A DNA stretch of 64,000 nucleotides from Clostridia bacterium (GTDB lineage: Bacteria; Bacillota; Clostridia; Christensenellales; Aristaeellaceae), in NCBI GenBank assembly GCA_017429695.1, contig JAFROK010000052.1, forward strand, positions 26,030-90,029, given 5' to 3'. The translations under genes and the position numbers were made by a program. The notes beneath the pieces were generated by a model. The model saw nothing but the letters and a program-made list of their open reading frames with translations, was not told where the DNA came from and ran no database searches. Shown here piece after piece: positions 46,439 through 55,349 of this stretch. How positions within the stretch are numbered: position 1 is the stretch's first letter; each line of letters opens with the position of its first letter.

Positions 46439-47517
46439 CTGTTGGAACGGATGTTGCATTCACCGATGATGATCACGATGACCAGGCCGATGATCACCGC
46501 AATCTTGCCTGCATCCGTCGGGCCCTTTGCGCTGGAAGCCAGACCGAAATTATGCGCGAAAGCGGCGCCGAGCAGGAGGCCGATCACAGTGATGGCACTG
46601 TCCGAATTGCCTTCGCCGGCAAGCACCAGCTGGCGGAGCGGACAGCCACCCAGCAGCACGCAGGCAAAACCGACGAGGAGCATTCCGAGCGCATTCCAGA
46701 GCCCATCCATATGGGCAACTGCCTGGCCCTCAAAAGCCAGTTTGAAATAGGTTCCGTCCGTCGTTGCGGTAAGGATCAGGTTGGTGACCAGCGCGGCAAG
46801 GAAGATGGCGACAAATCCCAGCAGGAGTTTGAATTCCTTAAACAGGATTGCATCACGGATGCCGCCTACCATGCAGAGACGGGTCCGCTGTGCCAGTGCG
46901 CCGACGATCAGGCCGGCCAGGAGGCTGATCCAGACAGCCGCATGTTTTGCGCCGGGGCCGGCACCCGCTTCTGAGAAGATCAGCAGGGAAGGAACGGCCA
47001 GCAGAATCACCAGCAGGGCCACGGTGGTTGCGGGGAAAGCGGCGCCTTCGGATGCGGGCAGCCGGTAGGTACGCTTCAGGGAATAGCCTCGTTTCAGGTA
47101 CAGGATACCACAACCGATACCGGCTGCAAAGCCGACCAGGCCGAGGATCGCATTCAGATCACCGCCGGCCAGGCGGAGAATCATCCGGAAGGGACAGCCG
47201 AGGAACATCAGGCAGCCGATCATGGCAAAAAAACCCAGAATCAGGCGCGTCATGGGAGAACTGCCGCCCCGCGGGGAAAATTCTTTCTTTGCAAGGGACA
47301 GAAGAAAACTTCCCAGGACAATGCCGATGATTTCCGGGCGGACATACTGAACGGCGGCCGCCTTATGAAGCCCCAGCGAACCGGCGGTATCGCGGATAAA
47401 GCAGGCGATACAGAATCCCATGTTGGCGGGATTGCCGAGAAGAACCAGGACGGACGCGATGACGCCGATGATCAGCCCGGCAAGGATGATGTACCATTTT
47501 TCCTTTGACATTTTCAC
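46426..47517 (-). CDS. yedE: YedE-family (YeeE/YedE) selenium-linked membrane transporter
   Basis: Polytopic membrane protein of 363 residues with about ten hydrophobic segments. Conserved cysteines lie in GFCIACFIRDTAGSLG, MFLGCPFRMILRLAGGD, QRTRLCMVGGIRD and LLGGCPLRQLVLAGEG, the repeat marks of the YedE/YeeE family. It is thought to move sulfur or selenium compounds across the membrane. GTG at 47517 is chosen, as GGGAG lies 8 bases before it; ATG at 47532 precedes that site and ATG at 47511 is also possible. It heads the minus-strand operon divergent from the desulfurase-like gene. Confidence 0.88.
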   Translation of the reverse strand: MKMSKEKWYIILAGLIIGVIASVLVLLGNPANMGFCIACFIRDTAGSLGLHKAAAVQYVRPEIIGIVLGSFLLSLAKKEFSPRGGSSPMTRLILGFFAMIGCLMFLGCPFRMILRLAGGDLNAILGLVGFAAGIGCGILYLKRGYSLKRTYRLPASEGAAFPATTVALLVILLAVPSLLIFSEAGAGPGAKHAAVWISLLAGLIVGALAQRTRLCMVGGIRDAILFKEFKLLLGFVAIFLAALVTNLILTATTDGTYFKLAFEGQAVAHMDGLWNALGMLLVGFACVLLGGCPLRQLVLAGEGNSDSAITVIGLLLGAAFAHNFGLASSAKGPTDAGKIAVIIGLVIVIIIGECNIRSNRKKG

Positions 47518-47616
47518 AGTGATCACTCCCATAATGATATATGCGGAATATCAGTTTCCTGATTGAATACAGAATACCATCGACGGGCGGACAAGTCTAA
47601 TATCATTTATCAGGAT

Positions 47617-47644
47617 TTGATTTCGATTTATTATGTGGTATAAT
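47617..47644 (+). promoter_or_regulatory. Promoter of the desulfurase-like/LysR unit
   Basis: TTGATT (47617-47622), 16 bases, then TGG and TATAAT (47639-47644), an extended -10. It lies in the divergent region shared with the YedE-like gene, a natural place for control by the LysR protein encoded downstream. Confidence 0.75.
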
Positions 47645-47666
47645 AAAAGCGGAGAGTGATATCAGC

Positions 47667-48857
47667 ATGCAGAAAATATACCTGGACCAGGCCAGCACCA
47701 GTTTTCCGAAAGCACCCGGCACTGCGGAAGCGGTATATCGGTATATGACGGACTGCGGATGCAATGTGGGCCGCGGCGGATACGCAGGCGCCTATTCCGC
47801 GGAGGAACTGGTCTATGATACGCGGGCCTTGATCTGCCGGATGTTCGGCGGTTCAGGCGGGACCATCCAGCCGAAAAACGTCCTGTTTACGAAAAACGTC
47901 ACTGAAAGCCTCAATATCCTGATCAAAGGCCTTCTCCGGCCGGGAGACCATGTGCTTGTCTCCTCCATGGAGCATAACGCCGTGATGCGGCCGCTGGTTC
48001 AGATGGAAAAGCAGGGGATCCGTTTTACACGGGTGCCGTGTGCAGAAGACGGGACGATGGATCCAGCTGAAGCGGAGGCCCGGATCGAAGCGCAGACAAA
48101 GGCATTTATTATGCTGCATGCCAGCAACGTATGCGGAACGGTGCTGCCGGCTGCGGAAATCGGCGCGCTCTGTCGCGCACATGGGATCTGTTTTATCCTG
48201 GATACAGCCCAGACGGCCGGGGTACTGCCTTTGGATATGGAAGCTATGCATATCGATGCACTCGCCTTCACAGGGCACAAAGGCCTGCTGGGACCACAGG
48301 GAACAGGGGGATTCCTGATCCGGGATGAACTGATCGGGGAAATGGAACCGCTGATTGCCGGCGGTACCGGCAGCATCAGCCATACGGAAGACATTCCGGA
48401 TTTCCTGCCGGACCGGTTTGAAGCAGGAACGCTGAACCTGCCCGGGATTGCGGGGCTTCATGCATCGGTTGAATGGCTTCTGGCCCAGCCGGAGGGATCG
48501 ATATTCGCACATGAAAAGCGCCTGACGGAGCATTTTCTTTCCGGACTGAAACCGCTGGAAGACGGCGGGATGCTCCGGATTGTCGGGAAGCACGATACGG
48601 AACAGCGGACCAGCGTCGTATCGGTTGTTCCGCTCCATTCGGATCCGGCGGAAGTGGCATTCCGCCTGGACGAAAAGTACGGAATCGCGACGCGGGTAGG
48701 GCTGCACTGTGCACCTTCAGCCCACAGGACGCTGAGAACATTTCCGACGGGAACGATCCGGTTTTCTTTCGGATATGCCAATACAGAAAGCGAAGCGGAT
48801 GCGGCAGTGACGGCACTGAAGGCGCTGTGCTGCCCGGAAAGGAAGACATGGAACTGA
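47667..48857 (+). CDS. Class V aminotransferase, cysteine desulfurase/selenocysteine-lyase-like
   Basis: PLP enzyme of 396 residues. PLP-site features are [40 protein letters not shown] and the Schiff-base lysine about K205 in [13 protein letters not shown] Cys near the C-terminus ([12 protein letters not shown]) takes the place of the active-site Cys. The family is a regular companion of selenium-dependent molybdenum hydroxylases and may supply selenium or sulfur from cysteine or selenocysteine. The ATG has GGAGAG upstream. Its last bases overlap the LysR gene. Confidence 0.9.
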   Translation: MQKIYLDQASTSFPKAPGTAEAVYRYMTDCGCNVGRGGYAGAYSAEELVYDTRALICRMFGGSGGTIQPKNVLFTKNVTESLNILIKGLLRPGDHVLVSSMEHNAVMRPLVQMEKQGIRFTRVPCAEDGTMDPAEAEARIEAQTKAFIMLHASNVCGTVLPAAEIGALCRAHGICFILDTAQTAGVLPLDMEAMHIDALAFTGHKGLLGPQGTGGFLIRDELIGEMEPLIAGGTGSISHTEDIPDFLPDRFEAGTLNLPGIAGLHASVEWLLAQPEGSIFAHEKRLTEHFLSGLKPLEDGGMLRIVGKHDTEQRTSVVSVVPLHSDPAEVAFRLDEKYGIATRVGLHCAPSAHRTLRTFPTGTIRFSFGYANTESEADAAVTALKALCCPERKTWN

Positions 48858-49747
48858 AACACCTGATTTCATACGCCACTGTGGTCCGGCTGGGGAGCTT
48901 CAGCCGGGCTGCTGAAGAACTGTATATTGCCCAGCCGACCATCAGCCTGCATATCCGGCAGCTGGAGGAAGAACTGGGAACCCAGTTGCTGGTCCGGACA
49001 ACCAAAAGTATTGAAATGACCGAAAAAGGGCGGGAAGTATACGAATGCGCCGTCAGCATTCTCCAGCTCAGGGACCGGATTGCAGAAAAGTGCTCGGGCG
49101 GAGAAAGACGGATTATCCGCCTCTGCGCATCTACGATCCCGTCCGCCTATATCCTGCCGGAAGTACTGCCGGCATATGTAAAAAACCATCCTGAGACCTA
49201 TTTTACCATTGACCAGGGGGACAGCCGTTCTGTGACGGAAAAGGTGGCGGAAGGCCTTACGGATATCGGCCTTGTGGGAATGAAACCCGCCTCATCCGAT
49301 ATTACGGCCGAGCCGTTTTATGAAGATTCCGTTGTGATTATTACCCCGGTACGGGAGCCGTTCCTGACCATGAAGGAACAGCATTCCGCTACACTGGAAA
49401 AACTGTTTGAGCAGCCGGTGATCCTGCGCGAAAAGGGGAGCGGAAGCCTGAAGGCCGCCGATACATTCCTGGCCAATGCCGGATATTCCGGAAGCGATCT
49501 CCATGTTGCCGCGCGGACGAATGACCCGGAAGCCATCAAGAATCTTGTCGTGAGCGGACTCGGCATTTCTATGATTTCATCCAAAGCAGCGGAGGATTAC
49601 AGCCGGGAGAACCGCCTGCTTGTATTCTCGTTTCCGGAAATATCCAGCCGCCGTCAGTTCTACATTTTGAAGCGAAAGAAGACTGTTTTACCGGAATGTG
49701 TCAGGGATTTTGTGCAATATCTCAGACAGTTTTACAGCAAAAAATGA
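48848..49747 (+). CDS. LysR-family transcriptional regulator
   Basis: Regulator of 299 residues. The N-terminal helix-turn-helix is at about 15-60 ([20 protein letters not shown]). The effector-binding domain follows from about 90 to 290. ATG at 48848 is chosen, with GGAAAGGAAG upstream; it overlaps the end of the desulfurase-like gene. As last gene of the island next to the divergent promoter at 47617, it may control selenium carriers or purine genes. Effector unknown; the effector domain resembles CysB/CysL-like members only in general. Confidence 0.9.
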   Translation: MELKHLISYATVVRLGSFSRAAEELYIAQPTISLHIRQLEEELGTQLLVRTTKSIEMTEKGREVYECAVSILQLRDRIAEKCSGGERRIIRLCASTIPSAYILPEVLPAYVKNHPETYFTIDQGDSRSVTEKVAEGLTDIGLVGMKPASSDITAEPFYEDSVVIITPVREPFLTMKEQHSATLEKLFEQPVILREKGSGSLKAADTFLANAGYSGSDLHVAARTNDPEAIKNLVVSGLGISMISSKAAEDYSRENRLLVFSFPEISSRRQFYILKRKKTVLPECVRDFVQYLRQFYSKK

Positions 49748-49775
49748 AATATGATTTCGCAATTTTTTAAAAAGA

Positions 49776-49804
49776 TTGAAAAGAACCGGATGTTATGATA
49801 TAAT
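49776..49804 (+). promoter_or_regulatory. Promoter of the TIR-like gene
   Basis: TTGAAA (49776-49781), 17 bases including TGA just before TATAAT (49799-49804), an extended -10. Close to consensus. Confidence 0.8.
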
Positions 49805-49862
49805 TCATTCCTACCCGTATAACTATATTTCAGATGCCTGAAGAAAGGAGTGGAAAAGGGCT

Positions 49863-50480
49863 GTGAAGAAGCCTTATTGCGGGAACGATAAACCGTATAT
49901 TCTGGCGCTTTTCCATGAGAGCGACAGGCAGAAAACAATGCCGGTACTCGAAAAACTGGAAAAGACCGGACTGGAACTGTACGGGTTCGACGGAAAAATC
50001 CGAAAATTCAAAGCCGCAAAGGCCTGCGCTTTCGTTGCCTTTGTTTCCGAAAAATTCCCGGAGAATCCTGAACGGATGGAAATGCTCAGTTTTGCCGGGA
50101 TGAAAAACATCCCTGTAATTGCCGTTCAGATGGACGCGGAAATGCCGCAGGTAATAAAAGCGTTTGTGGAAAGGCAGAAGGAAAGCGGCCGGCCGGAGAA
50201 CCTGACGGTCGTTCTGGCTGAAAACCTGAATGTCGACGAGTTAAGCACGCAGATTCTTCAGGCGGACGTGCTGGATCCTCCTGCTGTGACAGAACAGCAG
50301 AGAAAGTGCGCGCGGATCCGTTTCGCGGTGCTGTCCGCCGTAATCCTGGGCGTTATTATCGCGGGCGTTGTTTCCTTTGGCGTCAGAACGCAGGGATGGT
50401 TCTCCCCACAGGCGAAGCGGCTGATGCTTCGCTCCTGGATGCGCGGAGATTTAACAATTTTGGAACAACTTCTCCATTGA
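49863..50480 (+). CDS. TIR-like domain protein with one membrane helix
   Basis: Protein of 205 residues, GTG start with GAAAGGAG about 13 bases upstream. The N-terminal part (about 10-115) alternates strands and helices in the manner of a TIR-like fold: YILALFHESDRQKT, LELYGFDGKIRKF, CAFVAFVSEKFPEN and IPVIAVQMD. I do not see a clear catalytic Glu in TIR position, so NAD cleavage is doubtful. One membrane helix lies near 154-174, followed by a short basic tail. It has its own strong promoter between the purine island and xpt. No function is claimed. A receptor or scaffold role is possible. Confidence 0.45.
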   Translation: MKKPYCGNDKPYILALFHESDRQKTMPVLEKLEKTGLELYGFDGKIRKFKAAKACAFVAFVSEKFPENPERMEMLSFAGMKNIPVIAVQMDAEMPQVIKAFVERQKESGRPENLTVVLAENLNVDELSTQILQADVLDPPAVTEQQRKCARIRFAVLSAVILGVIIAGVVSFGVRTQGWFSPQAKRLMLRSWMRGDLTILEQLLH

Positions 50481-50505
50481 AATATACGGTTATTTAGCGT
50501 ATAAT
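50477..50505 (+). promoter_or_regulatory. Promoter of xpt
   Basis: TTGAAA (50477-50482), 17 bases, TATAAT (50500-50505). The start of transcription would fall about 36 bases before the xpt start, too close for a purine riboswitch. Confidence 0.8.
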
Positions 50506-50547
50506 TCTTTCATTCCCAGCAATAATGTTCGTTTTTTGGAGGCGCCT

Positions 50548-51132
50548 GTGGAAGAATTACGCAAGATGATCCTGGAACAGGGTCAGGGAATCGGAGCGGA
50601 CATCGTGAAGGTGGATATTTTTCTGAATCACCGGATCGATACGAAGCTCCTTTTTGCCATGGGAAAGGTCTGGGCTGATGAGTTCCGCGATGAAAAGCCC
50701 GATCTGGTGCTGACGGTTGAAGCCAGCGGGATCGCGATGGCCGTTGCCGCAGCGCATGCGCTGGGCGACCTTCCGGTCGTGTTTGCCAAGAAAAGCAACA
50801 CAGCTGTGCTGAACAACGAAACGGTTCAGGCTGAAGTTTATTCTTTTACGCATAAGACACAGAACACCATCCGGATTGAGCGCCGGTACCTGCCGGAAGG
50901 CAGCCGCGTGCTGATCATTGACGACTTCCTGGCGGACGGACAGGCGGCACATGGTTTGCTGACCCTGTGCGAAAAACAGAAAGCCACTGTGGTCGGCATT
51001 GGTGTTGCTGTGGAAAAGGGGTTCCAGCCGGGCGGAAAAGCGCTGCGGGACGCCGGAATTCACCTTAAGTCATTGGCGATCGTTGACCGGATTGAGGATG
51101 GTAAAATCATTCTCCGGCCGGATGACGATTGA
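50548..51132 (+). CDS. xpt: Xanthine phosphoribosyltransferase
   Basis: Salvages xanthine to XMP with PRPP. It has 194 residues, as in Bacillus Xpt. The PRPP site is VLIIDDFLADGQAAHGL (about residues 123-139), and FLNHRIDTKLL and VLTVEASGIAMAVA are family stretches. GTG at 50548 is chosen since TGGAGG ends 5 bases before it; a TTG at 50536 overlaps that site. It competes with the purine-degrading island for xanthine and is followed by a nucleoside-type ABC transporter. Confidence 0.93.
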   Translation: MEELRKMILEQGQGIGADIVKVDIFLNHRIDTKLLFAMGKVWADEFRDEKPDLVLTVEASGIAMAVAAAHALGDLPVVFAKKSNTAVLNNETVQAEVYSFTHKTQNTIRIERRYLPEGSRVLIIDDFLADGQAAHGLLTLCEKQKATVVGIGVAVEKGFQPGGKALRDAGIHLKSLAIVDRIEDGKIILRPDDD

Positions 51133-51186
51133 CCCAATAAAAAACGGGTTTCAACAGATCCGACAACAACAAGGAGGGCAAACCAT

Positions 51187-52386
51187 ATGAAAAAGATTCT
51201 AGCTCTGGTTCTGGCACTGGTCATGTGCCTGTGTGTCGTTTCTTCCCTGGCCACAGAGAAGGAAGACATCAAAATCGGCGTTATCCTGCTGCACGACGAA
51301 GATTCCACCTATGACCTGAACTTCATCAACGGCGTGAAGGATGCCGCTGCGAACCTGGGCCTGGCCGAAGACCAGGTGATCATTGTCCGGAACATTCCGG
51401 AATCCAACGAATGCTACGAAGCGGCGATGGACCTGGTGGACGAAGGCTGCCAGATCATCTTTGCCGACAGCTTCGGCCATGAAGATTTCATGATCAAGGC
51501 GGCGAAGGAAGCTCCCGAAGTTCAGTTCTGCCATGCGACCGGTACCAAGGCGCACACGGAAGGCCTGGACAATTTCCACAATGCGTTTGCTTCCATCTAT
51601 GAAGGCCGTTACCTGGCCGGTGTTGCTGCCGGACTGAAACTGAACGAGATCAAAGAAGCCGGAAAGCTGAAGGGCGAAGTTCCCGTGATGGGCTATGTCG
51701 GCGCCTTCACCTACGCGGAAGTGGTTTCCGGCTATAGCAGCTTCTATCTGGGCGCGAAGAGCGTATGCCCCGATGTTGTGATGAACGTACAGTTCACCGG
51801 TTCCTGGTACGATGAGATCGCGGAAAAGAATGCTGCGGAAGCCCTGATCGCCGGCGGCGCCGACCTGATCAGCCAGCACGCGGACTCCATGGGCGCTCCC
51901 ACTGCCTGCGAAAATGCCGGCATCCCGGACGTCAGCTACAACGGATCCACCGTGGCCAACTGCCCCAATACCTTCATTGTTGCCAGCCGTATTGACTGGG
52001 CTCCCTACTTTGAATACCTCGTCAACCAGACGATTGCCGGTGAGGCGATTGCAAAAGACTGGACCGGCACCATCGAGACCGGTTCCGTAAAACTGACGGA
52101 TGTGAACGAAGCGGCGGCCGCTGCCGGCACCGTTGAGAAGATCGAAGAAGTCAAGGCTGAACTGCTGGCCGGCACCCGCAAGGTGTTCGACACCGCGACC
52201 GAAGGCTTCATCACTGTCGGCGGTGCTGCGCTGGACAGCTATATGGCTGACGTGGACACAGATCCGGCCTACACCCCGGACACCGAAGTGGTTTCCGATG
52301 GATTCTTCCATGAATCTGAATACCGCTCTGCGCCGTACTTCGACGTGCAGATCGACGGTATCACACTGGTGAACCAGATGTATTAA
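51187..52386 (+). CDS. BMP-family ABC transporter binding protein (nucleoside/purine type)
   Basis: Extracellular binding protein of 399 residues, BMP/Med family. The signal peptide ends near VVSSLATEKED, without a good lipobox. Family marks are IGVILLHDEDSTYDLNFINGV (about residues 27-47), ADSFGHEDFM, GRYLAGVAAGLKL and DLISQHADSMGAP. AAGGAGGG precedes the ATG. Known relatives bind nucleosides. Beside xpt and the purine island, purine nucleosides or bases are likely ligands, but this is inferred. Confidence 0.88.
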   Translation: MKKILALVLALVMCLCVVSSLATEKEDIKIGVILLHDEDSTYDLNFINGVKDAAANLGLAEDQVIIVRNIPESNECYEAAMDLVDEGCQIIFADSFGHEDFMIKAAKEAPEVQFCHATGTKAHTEGLDNFHNAFASIYEGRYLAGVAAGLKLNEIKEAGKLKGEVPVMGYVGAFTYAEVVSGYSSFYLGAKSVCPDVVMNVQFTGSWYDEIAEKNAAEALIAGGADLISQHADSMGAPTACENAGIPDVSYNGSTVANCPNTFIVASRIDWAPYFEYLVNQTIAGEAIAKDWTGTIETGSVKLTDVNEAAAAAGTVEKIEEVKAELLAGTRKVFDTATEGFITVGGAALDSYMADVDTDPAYTPDTEVVSDGFFHESEYRSAPYFDVQIDGITLVNQMY

Positions 52387-52413
52387 TCCGGATAATTCAA
52401 CATGACCCGGTGC

Positions 52414-52443
52414 CGGACTGCCGCTCATCTCAGCGGCAGTCCG
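52414..52443 (+). other. Intercistronic hairpin after the BMP binding-protein gene
   Basis: A 12-base stem (CGGACTGCCGCT at 52414-52425 with AGCGGCAGTCCG at 52432-52443) has a 6-base loop, followed by TATCCTTTTATT. The weak T-run suggests partial termination, which keeps ATPase and permeases below the binding protein, or mRNA end protection. Confidence 0.75.
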
Positions 52444-52473
52444 TATCCTTTTATTAGCTTTGGAGGAACGGAC

Positions 52474-54177
52474 GTGGAAAAAGAGCTGGCGCTTCAGATG
52501 CGGGGAATCACGAAACGATTCGGCCCGGTGGTTGCCAACCACAACGTCGACCTGGACGTATACCGTGGCGAAATCCTGGCAATCCTTGGCGAGAACGGCT
52601 GCGGAAAAACGACGCTGATGAATATGATTTCCGGAATATACTATCCGGATGAAGGCCAAATTATTATCGGCGGGAAAGAAGCGGTCATCCGTTCTCCGAA
52701 GGATGCCTTTGCCCACGGAATCGGCATGATTCATCAGCACTTTAAACTGGTGGATTTGTTTACCGCGGCTGAAAACATTGTTCTGGGCCTGAACGAGAAG
52801 GAACGGTACAGCCTGAAATCGGTGAACAGCAAGGTGGCCCAGATTACCGAACGGTACGGTTTCCGGCTGGATCCGGCCAAAAAGATCTATGACATGTCCG
52901 TGTCTGAAAAGCAAACCGTGGAAATTATCAAGGTGCTGTACCGGGAAGCGGATATCCTGATCCTGGACGAGCCTACGGCTGTGCTGACGCCGCAGGAAAT
53001 CACGCGGCTGTTTGAAGTGCTGCGCCGGATGCGGGACGACGGAAAGAGCATTATCATCATTACCCACAAGCTGAATGAGGTGCTGGAGGTCAGCGACAGG
53101 GTGACGATTCTTCGCCGCGGCGAGCATATTGCAACCGTGAATACGGCAGATACCTGTGAAGCGGAACTGACTGAGATGATGGTCGGCAAAAAGGTGAGCC
53201 TGAATATTGACAGAACAATGCCTGTCAATCCGGTTCCCCGGCTGGAAGTGAAAGGCCTGAACCTTTACAACAGGGAAGGCATCCATGTGCTGAAGGATAT
53301 CACTTTTACCGCAAACAGCGGTGAAATCCTGGGGATTGCCGGCATCGCCGGCAGCGGACAGCGGGAACTGCTGGAAGCCATCTACGGACTGCAGCCGGCG
53401 GAAAGCGGAACGATCCTGTTCAACGATCCCAAAAAAGGCCAGCCGGTCAGCCTGGACAGAACGAGCTTGCTGCAGCTGAAAAAACTGGCAGCTGACGGTG
53501 CGCTCCAGGATGCAGATATGAACCCGGTGTCCTTTAAAAACATGGACAGCAAAACGATCCGGAAACAGGTTGAAAACGGGAATGTCCTGTACCGGGAGGA
53601 TGAAGTGGTCAATCTGCGGGAGAAGACACCGCTGCAGATCCGGCAGATGGGTATCAACCTGAGCTTCGTGCCGGAGGACCGGCTGGGCATGGGCCTGATC
53701 GGCAACATGAACATTACAGATAATATGATGCTTCGCAGTTACCGGAGCGGACGCGCAGGTTTCCTGAACCGGCGGAATCCCAAAACCCAGGCAGAGCAGA
53801 TTATTAAAGAACTGGAAGTGGCCACCACCGGCACCACGATACCGGTCAGGCGCCTTTCCGGCGGTAACGTTCAGAAGGTGCTGGTAGGACGTGAAATCGC
53901 CTGCGCGCCGAAGGTGTTGATGGCCGCCTATCCGGTACGGGGACTGGATATCAACAGCAGCTACACGATCTATAATCTGCTGAACCGGCAGAAGGAAGAC
54001 GGCGTAGCGGTGATTTTTGTCGGCGAGGACCTGGATGTATTGCTGGAACTGTGTGACCGGATTATGGTGATTAACAGCGGCGCGGTGACCGGCATTGTGG
54101 ACGCGCGGAGCGCAACGAAGGAAGAAATCGGCTTGTTGATGACAAAGACTGAAGAAAGAAAGGAGGCTGCGCAATGA
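52474..54177 (+). CDS. BMP-type ABC transporter ATPase, two nucleotide-binding domains, with insertion
   Basis: Energy subunit of the nucleoside-type importer, 567 residues. Domain 1 has Walker A GENGCGKTT (about 43-51), signature DMSVSEKQTVEI and Walker B LILDEPTAVL. Domain 2 has a degenerate Walker A (GIAGSGQREL, about 290) and signature LSGGNVQKVLVGRE, with VLMAAYPVRGLD in place of Walker B, as normal for this family. About 55-60 extra residues lie near 316-378, making it longer than the usual 510 or so. GTG at 52474 has TGGAGG 7 bases upstream. It overlaps the next gene (ATGA). Confidence 0.9.
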   Translation: MEKELALQMRGITKRFGPVVANHNVDLDVYRGEILAILGENGCGKTTLMNMISGIYYPDEGQIIIGGKEAVIRSPKDAFAHGIGMIHQHFKLVDLFTAAENIVLGLNEKERYSLKSVNSKVAQITERYGFRLDPAKKIYDMSVSEKQTVEIIKVLYREADILILDEPTAVLTPQEITRLFEVLRRMRDDGKSIIIITHKLNEVLEVSDRVTILRRGEHIATVNTADTCEAELTEMMVGKKVSLNIDRTMPVNPVPRLEVKGLNLYNREGIHVLKDITFTANSGEILGIAGIAGSGQRELLEAIYGLQPAESGTILFNDPKKGQPVSLDRTSLLQLKKLAADGALQDADMNPVSFKNMDSKTIRKQVENGNVLYREDEVVNLREKTPLQIRQMGINLSFVPEDRLGMGLIGNMNITDNMMLRSYRSGRAGFLNRRNPKTQAEQIIKELEVATTGTTIPVRRLSGGNVQKVLVGREIACAPKVLMAAYPVRGLDINSSYTIYNLLNRQKEDGVAVIFVGEDLDVLLELCDRIMVINSGAVTGIVDARSATKEEIGLLMTKTEERKEAAQ

Positions 54178-55349
54178 CGGAGAAAAAACGAGGCGGCGAA
54201 GGCCGTGAACCGCTGATCCACCTGAGCAAGCGAGCAGCCATTCCTTTCTGGCATGCGTGGCTGATCCGCATCGCGGCCGTTGCATTGGGCATGGTTGCCT
54301 GCGGCCTGGTGGCGTATCTGCTGAGTGACAAGCTGCAGAATGGTAAAAAAACACTGAGCGATTTTTATGAGACCTTTATTACCGGCTCTTTCGGCAGTGA
54401 ACGGAAGTTATGGAAATTCCTGAAAGACGTTGCTGTTTTGCTGTGCATTTCCCTGGCCCTTGTTCCGGCATTCAAGATGCGGTTCTGGAATATCGGCGGG
54501 GAAGGGCAGACCCTGGTAAGCGTACTGGGAGCTGTTGCCGTTGCGTTTTACCTGCAGGATCAGGAAAATATCCCGGAATGGCTGCTGCTTCTGCTGATGT
54601 GCTTAGGCGCACTGGTGAGCGGTGCAATCTGGGCCCTGATACCGGCTCTGTTCCGGGCTAAATGGGGAACAAACGAAACTTTGTTTACCCTGATGATGAA
54701 CTATGTGGCGACATACCTGGTTTCTTTGATGCTGATTGTATGGATCCCGAACGGCCAGACATCGCTGGGCACGCTGAAACGCGGCGCGCTGCGGTCTGTT
54801 ACCGAACAGGTGATCAACAAAAATGATTTCAAGGATTTCATAGTTGATTATATTCCGATTATCCTGATTGCAATTATTCTGTCTGCACTGCTGTTTATTT
54901 ACCTGCGGTATACCAAACATGGATATGAGATCAGCGTGGTCGGTGAAAGCATCAATACAGCCCGGTATATCGGCATTAATGAGAAGAAGGTTATCATCCG
55001 GACAATGCTGCTGAGCGGTATGCTGTGCGGAATTGCCGGATTCCTGATTGCGGCGGGACTTGACCAGACTGTGAACGTGGATTCCGCCCAGGGATACGGA
55101 TTTACCGGGATTATGGTTGCGTGGCTGGGCAAGTTCAACCCGCTGATAATGCTGCTGACCGCGGGAATTATCCAGCTGCTGGATCACGGCGCAGCGCAGA
55201 TTTCCAAGGACTTTAACGTCCGGGGCGCATTTCCGGAAGTGATTGTCGGTATTATCCTGTTCTTCATCATCGGCAGCGAATTCTTCATTAACTACCAGGT
55301 TCATTTCCGTAAATTCCGCAAAAAGACAGGAAAGGAGGCGGTCCAATGA
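54174..55349 (+). CDS. BMP-type ABC transporter permease 1
   Basis: Membrane subunit of the BPD_transp_2 family, 391 residues, with about nine hydrophobic segments after an N-terminal cytoplasmic stretch of 35 residues. Family marks are FWNIGGEGQTLVSVLGA and GTNETLFTLMMNYVA, with GESINTARYIGINEKKVII near 260-280. It pairs with the next gene; both starts lie in ATGA overlaps. Confidence 0.92.
   Translation: MTEKKRGGEGREPLIHLSKRAAIPFWHAWLIRIAAVALGMVACGLVAYLLSDKLQNGKKTLSDFYETFITGSFGSERKLWKFLKDVAVLLCISLALVPAFKMRFWNIGGEGQTLVSVLGAVAVAFYLQDQENIPEWLLLLLMCLGALVSGAIWALIPALFRAKWGTNETLFTLMMNYVATYLVSLMLIVWIPNGQTSLGTLKRGALRSVTEQVINKNDFKDFIVDYIPIILIAIILSALLFIYLRYTKHGYEISVVGESINTARYIGINEKKVIIRTMLLSGMLCGIAGFLIAAGLDQTVNVDSAQGYGFTGIMVAWLGKFNPLIMLLTAGIIQLLDHGAAQISKDFNVRGAFPEVIVGIILFFIIGSEFFINYQVHFRKFRKKTGKEAVQ

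Noticed and set aside
50481-50547. Purine riboswitch before xpt
   Set aside because: The promoter leaves a leader of only about 36 bases, too short for the aptamer.
51199-54354. Minus-strand open frame of about 1050 codons opposite the BMP transporter genes
   Set aside because: The opposite strand holds well-supported transporter genes and the translated minus-strand product shows no domain. It is a codon-usage shadow.
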